Positions 25,260-33,050 of a DNA stretch of 46,902 nt are shown piece after piece. This DNA is from Bacteroidales bacterium (GTDB taxonomy: Bacteria; Bacteroidota; Bacteroidia; Bacteroidales; UBA932), in assembly GCA_016290835.1 (NCBI GenBank), contig JAEEVG010000014.1:1-46902 (forward strand), given 5' to 3'. The stretch's first letter is position 1. Every line of letters begins with the position of its first letter. The translations under genes and the position numbers were made by a program. A model generated the notes under the pieces. That model did no database searches, had not been told where the DNA came from, and saw nothing but the letters and a program-made list of their open reading frames with translations.

Positions 25260-25669
25260 CACGGCTCCTTTCCGTATCCGGCCAGCACGGCCTTTTCCAC
25301 TATATCGCCCAGGCACGCAGCGGTGCCATCGCCGAGAACCTCGAGACGAAGCAGCGCAGGGTCTTCCCGACCTCCAGCCGCATCTCCACCCTCGCAGACA
25401 TCGCCATCTTCACCAGTGAGGGCGAGATGAAACTCGACGAGGTGTTCCTTGCACTCAAGGCGGTACTCGGCGACCAGCCGGCCCCTTCTCCCAAGGCCCC
25501 CGAACACGAACTCGTAGACTTGTTCAGCAAGGCCATCCCCAACTACGATCCCGACCGTTTCTACGTCTCCCATATGCGTAAGGTCGTAGACTGGTATGCC
25601 CAGATCGACAAGTACGCTTCGTTCGATTTCGTCAAGGAAGAGGAGAACGCCGATGCCGCGGAGGCTTAG
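25244..25669 (+). CDS. DUF5606 family protein
   Basis: This is a 141-residue cytoplasmic protein of a family restricted largely to Bacteroidota. The N-terminal barrel-like segment reads LLSVSGQHGLFHYIAQARSGAI with RRVFPTSSRISTLADIAIFT; the C-terminal helical part has HELVDLFSKAIPNYDPDRFY and HMRKVVDWYAQID. The function is unknown. It overlaps both coaE (16 bases) and rimO (17 bases), so translation of all three is probably coupled. Confidence 0.75.
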   Translation: MQTDLARLLSVSGQHGLFHYIAQARSGAIAENLETKQRRVFPTSSRISTLADIAIFTSEGEMKLDEVFLALKAVLGDQPAPSPKAPEHELVDLFSKAIPNYDPDRFYVSHMRKVVDWYAQIDKYASFDFVKEEENADAAEA

Positions 25670-26942
25670 GGTCGTCACCCTCGGCTGTTCGAAGAACACC
25701 GTCGACACAGAGCATCTGCTGGCCCAACTGCCACCGGATGCTTTCTGCATCGTGGACGGCGACGAGCCGGTCGATGTCCTGCTGGTCAACACCTGCGGGT
25801 TTATCGGTGACGCCAAGGAAGAATCCATCGCCGCCATCCTCGAGGCCGTGGAAGCCAAGAAACGCGGAGAGGCGGGGACCGTGGCCGTGTTCGGCTGCCT
25901 GTCGCAGCGCTACCGGGCCGAATTGCCTGCCGAGATTCCGGAGGTGGATGCCTGGTTCGGCGCCCGCGACCTCGGGGAGGTCCTGCGCTGGCTGGGGGTG
26001 TGTCCCGCGCCCTTCGTGACACGCCGCATCGCCGAGGCCAAGGGCTATGCCTATCTCAAGATTTCCGAGGGCTGCGACCGCCGCTGCTCGTATTGCGCCA
26101 TCCCGTTCATCCGTGGGACGCATCGTTCCGTCCCGATGGAAGAACTCGTCGCGGAAGCGGAACTGCTTGCTTCGCGCGGCGTGCGCGAATTGATCCTGAT
26201 CGCCCAGGACACGACCTGGTATGGGCTGGACCGCTATGGGCGCCGTGCCCTGGCAGAGTTGCTGGAGCGTCTCTCGGCGGTGGAGGGGATAGAATGGCTC
26301 CGCATCCACTATTCCTATCCGGCGGACTTCCCGGAGGACGTCCTCACCATGATGGCCCGCAACCCCAAGGTTTGCAAATACCTGGATATCCCCCTGCAGC
26401 ATATCTCCGACGGGGTGCTGGACCGGATGCACCGCCACATCGACGGGGCCCGGACGCGCGCGCTCATCGCCCGCCTGCGGGAGGTCGTGCCGGGTGTGGT
26501 GCTCCGCACGACGATGATCGTCGGACATCCCGGCGAGACGCCCGAAGCGTTCGAGGAGCTGCTGGATTTCGTGCGCGAGGCGCGTTTTGAGCGTCTGGGC
26601 GCCTTCATGTACAGCGAAGAGGAGGGGACATGGGGCGCGGCACATCTCCCGGATGAAGTGCCCGCTGAACTTAAACAAGAACGTCTGGACCGCCTGATGG
26701 AACTCCAGCGCGAGATCTCCCTCTCCTGCAACCGCAGCCGGATCGGGACGGAAGTACAGGTCCTGGTGGACGAGGTGCTGGACGGCGCAGCGGTGTGCCG
26801 CAGCGAATTCGAGAGTCCCGAGGTGGACGGCGAAATCCTCGTCCGGGAACTCTCGCCGGATGTGCGCGTGGGGGATATGATCCGCGTGCGCATCGTCGAT
26901 GCGGAAGATTATGACCTGATCGGTCGGCAAGTGCTGGATTAA
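25653..26942 (+). CDS. rimO: Ribosomal protein S12 methylthiotransferase RimO
   Basis: This 429-residue radical-SAM enzyme adds a methylthio group to an Asp of ribosomal protein S12. The N-terminal MTTase domain holds the auxiliary cluster cysteines (LGCSKNTVDTE, NTCGFI and VFGCLSQRY). The radical-SAM triad CDRRCSYC follows near residue 140, and a TRAM domain ends the protein. The start is ATG 25653 inside the preceding gene, since upstream sequence in this frame is the DUF5606 shadow. It is the last gene of the nusB operon. Confidence 0.93.
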   Translation: MPRRLRVVTLGCSKNTVDTEHLLAQLPPDAFCIVDGDEPVDVLLVNTCGFIGDAKEESIAAILEAVEAKKRGEAGTVAVFGCLSQRYRAELPAEIPEVDAWFGARDLGEVLRWLGVCPAPFVTRRIAEAKGYAYLKISEGCDRRCSYCAIPFIRGTHRSVPMEELVAEAELLASRGVRELILIAQDTTWYGLDRYGRRALAELLERLSAVEGIEWLRIHYSYPADFPEDVLTMMARNPKVCKYLDIPLQHISDGVLDRMHRHIDGARTRALIARLREVVPGVVLRTTMIVGHPGETPEAFEELLDFVREARFERLGAFMYSEEEGTWGAAHLPDEVPAELKQERLDRLMELQREISLSCNRSRIGTEVQVLVDEVLDGAAVCRSEFESPEVDGEILVRELSPDVRVGDMIRVRIVDAEDYDLIGRQVLD

Positions 26943-26957
26943 TTCATTGTTTTTTGG

Positions 26958-26965
26958 TATATTTG
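26958..26965 (+). promoter_or_regulatory. -7 box for glsA-glsB
   Basis: TATATTTG is a perfect TAnnTTTG box about 20 bases before the ATG at 26986. It shows that the lipid genes can be transcribed apart from rimO. No clear -33 was seen. Confidence 0.55.
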
Positions 26966-26985
26966 CCTTACTAAAACCTGCCGAT

Positions 26986-27798
26986 ATGCCTGAAGCCATC
27001 CCTGACGGTCTGTTGGATCTGGACCGGATTGTCGCTACTAAATTCAAGGGAAAGAAAGTCCCCGGTTTCGTCGTACGCTTCATGAAGCGTTTCGTGCACC
27101 AGGATTGGATGAACAACATCCTCAGCCGGGGCTACCAGGGTGCGGACTTTTGTGACGATACACTCAGCCGGATGGGGGTCACGATCGAAGTTGAAGGCCT
27201 GGAGAATGTCCCCAAAAACGGAACCCTCTATACCTTTGCCTCCAATCATCCGCTCGGCGGCGTGGACGGGCTGGCGCTGTGCAGCCTGATCACCCGCAAC
27301 TTCGGACCGATGCGGATGCTGGTCAATGATTTCCTGCTGTACATCAAGCCCATCGCCCCGCTCTGCGTGCCGATCAACAAAGTCGGCGGCCAGGCGCGCG
27401 ACCTGCCCCGGATGATAGACGAGGCCTTCGCATCGGAGAATCACCTGTTGATGTTCCCCGCCGGCGTGGCGTCCCGCAAGATAGACGGCAAGGTGCAGGA
27501 TTTTCCCTGGACCAAGACCTTCATCACAAAGAGCGTCTCCAACGGCCGCTCCATCGTGCCCGTCCATTTTGTCGGGCGCAACTCGGCCCGCTTCTACCGC
27601 GCCGACTGGCTCTTCCGCAAGACGCTCAAACTCAAGTTCAATATCCCGATGCTCTTCCTCCCGGACGAGTTCTACCGGGCGCAGAACAAGACTTTCAAGA
27701 TCATCCTCGGCAAGCCTATCCCGCCCGAGACCTTCGACAAGAGCCGGACGGCGCTGCAGTGGGCGGCCTGGGTGCGTGAACAAGTGTATCAATTATAA
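26986..27798 (+). CDS. glsA: PlsC-type O-acyltransferase, probable glycine-lipid synthase GlsA
   Basis: This 270-residue membrane-associated acyltransferase carries the catalytic block FASNHPLGGVDG, an H-x5-D spacing rather than the H-x4-D of standard PlsC, and the block-III motif LLMFPAGVASRK. In Bacteroides, GlsA esterifies the hydroxyl of an N-acylated glycine to give a glycine lipid. The assignment rests on the direct neighbour, a GNAT/OlsB-like N-acyltransferase 9 bases downstream, the same pair as in Bacteroides thetaiotaomicron. A general 1-acylglycerol-phosphate acyltransferase is the alternative. The start at 26986 fits the promoter; 26947 would place the promoter inside the gene. 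Confidence 0.75.
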   Translation: MPEAIPDGLLDLDRIVATKFKGKKVPGFVVRFMKRFVHQDWMNNILSRGYQGADFCDDTLSRMGVTIEVEGLENVPKNGTLYTFASNHPLGGVDGLALCSLITRNFGPMRMLVNDFLLYIKPIAPLCVPINKVGGQARDLPRMIDEAFASENHLLMFPAGVASRKIDGKVQDFPWTKTFITKSVSNGRSIVPVHFVGRNSARFYRADWLFRKTLKLKFNIPMLFLPDEFYRAQNKTFKIILGKPIPPETFDKSRTALQWAAWVREQVYQL

Positions 27799-27807
27799 TC
27801 GTTCGAT

Positions 27808-28941
27808 ATGGAAAAAGTGCTGGACCCGGTAAGTCCTGAACTGCTCAGAGCGGAACTTACCCCTGACAAGAAGTTGTGCGACACCAACAAGGCTGACAAC
27901 GAGATTTACGTCGTCGACGGCCAGGATGCCCCCAACGTCCTGCTGGAAATCGGACGCCTGCGGGAAATCGCTTTCCGCGACTCAGGCGGCGGTACCGGCA
28001 TGTCCGTCGACCTCGACGAGTTCGATACGACTTCGGACCATCCATACAAGCAGATCATCATCTGGGATCCGGAGGCCTCCGCCATCATCGGAGGATACCG
28101 CTACATCCTGGGACCGGATGTCAAGATGCAGCCGGACGGACAGCCCCACATCACCTCCTCCCATATGTTCCATTATTCGGAGGAGTTCATCCGGGACTAT
28201 CTGCCCCACGTGATCGAACTGGGCCGCTCCTTCGTCACGCCCGAGTACCAGAGTTCCAAAGCCGGAGCCAAGGGCATCTTCGCCCTGGACAACCTCTGGG
28301 ACGGCATCGCGGCCGTTATCCTGCAGCACCCCAACATCATGTACCTGCTGGGCAAGATGACCATCTATCCGACCTTCGACAAATCCTGCCGCGAACTCAT
28401 CCAGCATTTCCTCTGGAAACATTTCCCGGATCCCGACGAACTGGCCCGCCCCAAGTACCCCGTGGATGTGGAGACGGACGGCCGCCTGCTGAACCTGATC
28501 CTGAAGGATGACGAATTCAAACCCGACTACCGCAACCTCAAGGAGGCGGTGCGCAAACTCGGGTTCAACATTCCGCCGCTGGTGAATTCGTATATGAATA
28601 TCTCACCGACGATGAAGATGCTCGGCACGGGGATCAACGATGAGTTCTTCGATGCCTACGACACCGGAATCATGATCTGCTTCGACGAGATGTACGCCGA
28701 TAAGCGCGACCGCCACAAAGCGCCCTATTTCCGCCACCTGGCGGAGAAGATGCGCCTCCGCTTCCCGAGCATCCGTTCAGAGGCGGAAGAACTGGCCGAC
28801 CGGCTCTCCTCGGTCAAGGAAGGGAAGCGCATGCAGCGTTTCAATACGTTCCTGGAAAAGCAAAAGGAGAGAGTGGTCGAGGCAGAAAAGAAACTGCGCA
28901 AGTCCCTGCGGCGCAAAAAGAAAGAACAGGCGAAGCCGTAA
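27808..28941 (+). CDS. glsB: GNAT-type N-acyltransferase, probable glycine-lipid synthase GlsB
   Basis: This 377-residue protein is of the OlsB/hemolysin-like acyltransferase family. It is proposed to attach a 3-hydroxy-acyl chain from ACP to glycine. Typical segments are IGRLREIAFRDSGGGTGMSVDLDEFD, the fold's central strands (QIIIWDPEASAIIGGYRYILG) and HVIELGRSFVTPEYQSS. The C-terminus is a very basic helical tail (RVVEAEKKLRKSLRRKKKE). The gene follows glsA closely. Its last codons overlap, in antisense, the 3' end of the RNase P RNA gene, so that Lys/Gln-rich tail also encodes half of an RNA helix. Confidence 0.75.
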   Translation: MEKVLDPVSPELLRAELTPDKKLCDTNKADNEIYVVDGQDAPNVLLEIGRLREIAFRDSGGGTGMSVDLDEFDTTSDHPYKQIIIWDPEASAIIGGYRYILGPDVKMQPDGQPHITSSHMFHYSEEFIRDYLPHVIELGRSFVTPEYQSSKAGAKGIFALDNLWDGIAAVILQHPNIMYLLGKMTIYPTFDKSCRELIQHFLWKHFPDPDELARPKYPVDVETDGRLLNLILKDDEFKPDYRNLKEAVRKLGFNIPPLVNSYMNISPTMKMLGTGINDEFFDAYDTGIMICFDEMYADKRDRHKAPYFRHLAEKMRLRFPSIRSEAEELADRLSSVKEGKRMQRFNTFLEKQKERVVEAEKKLRKSLRRKKKEQAKP

Positions 28942-29267
28942 GCCGGTTTCTGTTCACTGGTTTTCTGCCATTTATCTTCGCAACCTACCCCCTGGCATCG
29001 GGCGGGCCGCCCTCATCTGCCAGTATATTTGGTCTTGCAGGTCCCGGCGTCGTACCCGCACGGCATCGCTGCCGGGCGTCGTGGGCTCTTGCCCCGCGTT
29101 TTCACCCTTGCCTGCCGTCAGGGGCCGGAGCCCCGGGGGCGGGCGGTTCTTTTCTGTTACGACTCTCGTAAGGTTACCCCCACCTGCGCTTTCCGCAGCG
29201 GGATGCCCTGTCCTGTCCGGACTTTCCTCCCTTTCGGGCGGCAGATCGCTCCACCTGTTCTAATTGC
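28917..29267 (-). ncRNA. rnpB: RNase P RNA (bacterial type A)
   Basis: This is the catalytic RNA that matures tRNA 5' ends. On the minus strand the conserved core GGGAGGAAAGTCCGGAC is at about 29210-29226, ACAGAAAAGAACCGCC near 29145, and the closing ACAGAAACCGGCTTA near 28940-28954. Helix P1 pairs AGAACAGG (29254-29261 read on minus) with CCTGTTCT (28923-28930 on minus). That puts the 3' end inside the last codons of glsB; the T-rich stretch just beyond would terminate the RNA. The 5' end is estimated from the promoter box at 29271-29278. Confidence 0.92.
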
Positions 29268-29300
29268 GCACAAAGATACACTTTTTTGCGCAATTAGAAC
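29257..29300 (-). promoter_or_regulatory. rnpB -7 box framed by a 14-bp perfect inverted repeat
   Basis: The minus strand reads TATCTTTG at 29278-29271, a perfect TAnnTTTG box. It is flanked by GTTCTAATTGCGCA (29257-29270) and its exact reverse complement (29287-29300), with a 16-base spacer that holds the box. No -33 at the usual 20-base distance is seen. The repeat may stop read-through from the rhamnosidase gene or serve as an operator. Confidence 0.7.
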
Positions 29301-29320
29301 AGCGGGGGAGCGGATTCGTC

Positions 29321-32209
29321 TTATTGCTGGACGGAGAGCGCGGAGAGCGTGACGGGCCCGAGCAGACCGGACTCACGGAAGTCCCAGCCGGCGGCGCTGA
29401 AGGAACCGTCCGGAGCGCGGCTGATGGGGATGCGCGGCTGGATGTTTGCGTTGTAGAAAATCTTCCAAGGCTTGCCGTTGCGGTCCATGTCAATGATGCG
29501 GTTGGTCATCAGATTGGACACTTTCACGACGAGCTCGCCGCCGCGCTCGGCCTGTTCCTGGGTGAGCCGCACGGTAAAGGGCTTCTTGAAGAGGGTGCCC
29601 AGGCATTTTCCGTTCAGCCATACGCTGGCGCTTTCGCGCACGTCGCCGAGATCGAGCTCCCAGGCATCTGCCTTGTCCTGGACGCCCGTCAGTTTGAAGC
29701 GGTACTCGGCGGTGCCGGAGAAGACTTCATAGGCCCGCCCGTAGAGGGTCCAGGAGCCGAGCCGGCTGATGGTGCGGGAGGCGGGCAGGGCGGGGCCGCC
29801 GTCGGTAAAGACCACGGTCCAGTCGCCCGCCAGGATTCGCCTGCCGCCATTCAGCTGGTAGAAGTCGAAGGAGGCACCGTCATAACTGCCGGCGAAGGTT
29901 TCGAGCAGCAGGGACTCGTCGGGCAGCAGACGCAGGAAGACCTCGGCCTTGCCGTCTTCGCCGCTGCGCACACGGCCGAAACCGAAGCGGCCGTCCATCG
30001 GGTCGTAGATGCCGATGCTGCCGCAGACGGCATCCACCGGGATCCAGCCTTCGACCGTCTCGGCACCGGGGTTCTTGACGAAATAATAGCGGCCGCCGTC
30101 ATCCTTGACGCGGCTGATGCACTGCAGGCCCAGATCGTACATCCGCTCGCGGCTGATGCCAGCTCCGGCCAGCAGGGCGTCGAGGTCGGAGGAGACGCAG
30201 ATGCGTCCCAGACCCAGGCGGGCGACGCGGATGCCGTCCTGCTCCCTGAAGCGCAGAGAACCCTTGAGTTTCTCGAACATGCTGCGGTTCTTCTCCAGGT
30301 CGCTCAGGCCGGGTACATCCTTCGGCAGGTCGCCTTCGACCAGGATGGTGGCTCCCCTGGCCGCCAGCGTGAGGAGTTTCGCGAAGGTGGCCAGCTGCAT
30401 CTTGTCGCATTCGGGGACGATGAGGGTCTTGTAGCGGCTGCCGTTCAGGGTGACGAGTTCGTGGCGGTCGGTGCGGATGTTCTCCAGGACCATCTTGTCC
30501 GTGATGTAGTCCCAGGTGTAGCCCCGGTCGTAGAGGGCCTCGGCGGATTTGCCGATGGCACTCTGGGTGGGGGTGTTCTGATTCATGTGGAAGAGCAGCT
30601 GCTCGCGGCCGCGCTCGGATTGGAGGTCGGTGGCATCGAAGAAGAGCAGGATGTCGCTGTCGGGATGCCCGGCCTGCAGGAAACTCTGGCAGCGGGCCAC
30701 ATAGCTGTTGAAAGCGCCGAAATCCTTCCAGAACGGGTTGGTGGGCTGGAAATGCACGGCGGCATAGAACATCCAGCCGGGCCAAGGAGCGTCATCCGGC
30801 GAGAGGCAGGTGCCGTGGTAGAAGATGTGGTTGACGCCCGACAGGAAATAGGTGTCCACGGAGGTTTTGACGTCGCCCAGGGTGGAATAGAAGTGCTCGT
30901 TCAGCCAGGTGCAGGCTTCGGCGGAGGTGAGCGGCTTGTCGGTCACGTGGGCGGCCGACGATGCGGTCTTCATGCCGATGATGCTGCGGCCCTCGGTTTC
31001 GGGGACATCGCTGACCCCGTAGAGATCCATGATGTTGGCGGGGGAGCCGTGGGCCTGGTTGCGTATGCCCTTGCCCTGGCGGGCGGCCCACTCCTGCCAC
31101 ATTGCGGAATACTTCTCGCGCAGGAGTTCTCCGATGGTCTGCCGGTAGTCGAAGACCACGCGGTCCTGGACATCCTTGTCGCCGGCCACGCCGAGCAGTT
31201 CGGCCATATGGGGCTTGAGGTCGTAGCCGCGGCGGGCCTGGAATTCTGCGAAGAATTCCGGGGTCCAGTCGGAGTTGCCGCGGGCGTCGTCCACCTCGTA
31301 GGAGTCGTTGAAATAGTAGCGGATCTTGCTGACGTCGTAGCCCTTGAAGGCTTCGTCGAACTTCCGGAGGTAGCGCTCGATGGCCTCGCCGGAGAAGTGG
31401 TCGATCACGTCGCCCTCGCCGCCCGGACCGGCGCGCTCCACGAGTTTGCCGTGCCAGCCCAGGAACAGGGCGCAGAGGGTCCAGTCGCCTTCGGGGGCCG
31501 TCCAGTCGAGGGTGAGATCTTCCCGGACCCGGCCGGTGAGGTCCTCATAGGCGCCCGTGGCGCTGTGGGCGGTGACGGCGATCAGGGGAAGGTCCTGGGG
31601 ATAGCGGACCTGCTCATAGGCATGCTGCTGCAGGCTGTCATTGGCCGCGATGGGATATTCCATCCGGGAGATGTCGTCCGGGATGCCGATGGTGCGGACC
31701 ATGGCCGGTTCGGTGTAGCGGATCTGGTCCTGGAGCGTCTCGCCTCCCTTCAGCCGGAAGGTTTTGTAGGCCAGGTAGCGGCAGGCATAGTCCGGGGTTA
31801 CCCAGGGGCCGCCGAACGGCCAGCCGGAGGCGTTGGCGAGGTCGATGCCCATATCCCGGGCGTCGGCCTGCTCCAGGGTGTAGGTGAACAGGTCCATCCA
31901 GGCGGGGGTGAGATATTCCAGGAAACGGTCTTCGTAACCCTTGGTACCGTAGATGGTGGTCACCTCCATGCCGCCCAGACCGGCCTCGGCGTACTGGTCG
32001 AGCATCGTGTCAATATCGGATTTGCCGACGGCGCTGGCAGGCCACCACCAGCGGGTCCAGGGCTTGGTTTCCCGGGTGATCTCGGGCCAGGCGAGCTGTC
32101 CGGTCTCGGGTTTGAGCGGTTTGACGGGCTGTCGGCAGGCGAACAGCGCAAGGAGCAGGGCGCACAAGGGCAGCGCCCGGCGCAGGAGGGTGGGGAGGTG
32201 TCGGTTCAT
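29321..32209 (-). CDS. GH106 alpha-L-rhamnosidase, lipoprotein
   Basis: This 962-residue lipoprotein (signal ending LLALFAC, lipidated Cys near residue 25) removes alpha-L-rhamnose from plant polysaccharides such as rhamnogalacturonan. The family start KPWTRWWWPASAVGKSDI is near residue 48 and the segment LANASGWPFGGPWVTPDY near residue 125. The barrel motif KIRYYFNDSYEVDDARG lies near residue 275, followed by YKTLIVPECDKMQL. The C-terminal galactose-binding-like domain reads WELDLGDVRESASVWLNGK. The length matches GH106. It follows the glutaminyl cyclase gene by 23 bases and shares its promoter. The lipid anchor suggests a periplasmic or surface position. Confidence 0.9.
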   Translation of the reverse strand: MNRHLPTLLRRALPLCALLLALFACRQPVKPLKPETGQLAWPEITRETKPWTRWWWPASAVGKSDIDTMLDQYAEAGLGGMEVTTIYGTKGYEDRFLEYLTPAWMDLFTYTLEQADARDMGIDLANASGWPFGGPWVTPDYACRYLAYKTFRLKGGETLQDQIRYTEPAMVRTIGIPDDISRMEYPIAANDSLQQHAYEQVRYPQDLPLIAVTAHSATGAYEDLTGRVREDLTLDWTAPEGDWTLCALFLGWHGKLVERAGPGGEGDVIDHFSGEAIERYLRKFDEAFKGYDVSKIRYYFNDSYEVDDARGNSDWTPEFFAEFQARRGYDLKPHMAELLGVAGDKDVQDRVVFDYRQTIGELLREKYSAMWQEWAARQGKGIRNQAHGSPANIMDLYGVSDVPETEGRSIIGMKTASSAAHVTDKPLTSAEACTWLNEHFYSTLGDVKTSVDTYFLSGVNHIFYHGTCLSPDDAPWPGWMFYAAVHFQPTNPFWKDFGAFNSYVARCQSFLQAGHPDSDILLFFDATDLQSERGREQLLFHMNQNTPTQSAIGKSAEALYDRGYTWDYITDKMVLENIRTDRHELVTLNGSRYKTLIVPECDKMQLATFAKLLTLAARGATILVEGDLPKDVPGLSDLEKNRSMFEKLKGSLRFREQDGIRVARLGLGRICVSSDLDALLAGAGISRERMYDLGLQCISRVKDDGGRYYFVKNPGAETVEGWIPVDAVCGSIGIYDPMDGRFGFGRVRSGEDGKAEVFLRLLPDESLLLETFAGSYDGASFDFYQLNGGRRILAGDWTVVFTDGGPALPASRTISRLGSWTLYGRAYEVFSGTAEYRFKLTGVQDKADAWELDLGDVRESASVWLNGKCLGTLFKKPFTVRLTQEQAERGGELVVKVSNLMTNRIIDMDRNGKPWKIFYNANIQPRIPISRAPDGSFSAAGWDFRESGLLGPVTLSALSVQQ

Positions 32210-32232
32210 ATCGGTTTTTTTATGGTTCGGGG

Positions 32233-33003
32233 TTAATTCTGCGGGATGAGTTTGACCTCGTACAGGCGGGGCCAGTATTTGCCGGTCAGGTAGATTTTGC
32301 CCGTGGCGGGGTCGCGGGCGATGCCGTTGAGCACGTCCGTATTGGGGCTGCGCAACTTGTTGGGGAGCAGGCCGCTGCAGTCGATGCGGGCCTCGACCTT
32401 GCCGTCGGCGGGGTTGATGATTACGATCAGGTCGGTGGTGTAGACATTGGCCCAGACCTTGCCGTCGATGTATTCCAGTTCGTTGAGGTAGCGCACGGGA
32501 CGACCGTCCATCGTGACGGTGACCGAGCGCTCTTGTTTGAATTCCGGGGTGAGGAAATAAAGCCGGGCGGTGCCGTCCGAGGCGATCAGGGATTTGCCGT
32601 CGGTGGTCAGGCCCCAGCCTTCGCGGGGGTAGGAGTAGGTCTGCCGGTATTCCAGGGTGGCGGCGTCGTAGACGAAGGCGACCTTGTTGAGCCAGGTCAG
32701 GATGAAGAGTTTGCCGTCCAGCATGACGGAGCCTTCGGCGAAGTATTTCGGCTGGAAGTTCATGCGGCTCAGGGCTTTGCCGGTCTCGAGTTCGACTTCG
32801 CGGAAGGTGGACTCGCCGAACTGGCCCGTGCTTTCGTAGAAGTGTCCGCCGTGGAAGAAGAGGCCCTGGGTGTAGGAGCCCGTGTCGTGGGGGTACTCCT
32901 TCACGACTTCTATTTTATATTGTTTTACGCGCGCGGAGCAGCCGCAGCAGAGCAGGGCGAGGATCAGGGGGAGGGCGGCGCGCAGGATTCGGACGGATTT
33001 CAT
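32233..33003 (-). CDS. Glutaminyl-peptide cyclotransferase, lipoprotein
   Basis: This 256-residue lipoprotein has a cysteine-rich signal end (LALLCCGCSA). It is a bacterial/plant-type beta-propeller glutaminyl cyclase, which converts N-terminal glutamine of exported proteins to pyroglutamate. Signatures are YTQGLFFHGGHFYESTGQFG near residue 43, the strands LFILTWLNKVAFVYD, the NELEYIDGKVWANVY segment and VLNGIARDPATGKIYLTGK near the end. In Bacteroidota many lipoproteins and exported proteins start with Gln after signal cleavage, so the enzyme probably acts broadly. It is the first gene of a two-gene unit with the GH106 rhamnosidase. Confidence 0.9.
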   Translation of the reverse strand: MKSVRILRAALPLILALLCCGCSARVKQYKIEVVKEYPHDTGSYTQGLFFHGGHFYESTGQFGESTFREVELETGKALSRMNFQPKYFAEGSVMLDGKLFILTWLNKVAFVYDAATLEYRQTYSYPREGWGLTTDGKSLIASDGTARLYFLTPEFKQERSVTVTMDGRPVRYLNELEYIDGKVWANVYTTDLIVIINPADGKVEARIDCSGLLPNKLRSPNTDVLNGIARDPATGKIYLTGKYWPRLYEVKLIPQN

Positions 33004-33031
33004 CTGGACAAACTTATGTGGATACTATCTG

Positions 33032-33039
33032 CAAAGATA
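33032..33039 (-). promoter_or_regulatory. -7 box for the glutaminyl cyclase-GH106 unit
   Basis: On the minus strand the box reads TATCTTTG, a perfect match, and predicts a leader of about 25 bases before the ATG at 33003. Confidence 0.65.
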
Positions 33040-33050
33040 ATGTATTTACA

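Noticed and set aside
29029-29352. Short plus-strand frames over the RNase P RNA region
   Set aside because: The bases are explained by conserved RNase P RNA motifs on the other strand.
29264-32236. Very long open frame opposite the GH106 gene
   Set aside because: It is the antisense shadow of a clear GH106 protein; its product is a Gly/Val/Glu-rich sequence without domains, as expected from GC-rich codons read backwards.
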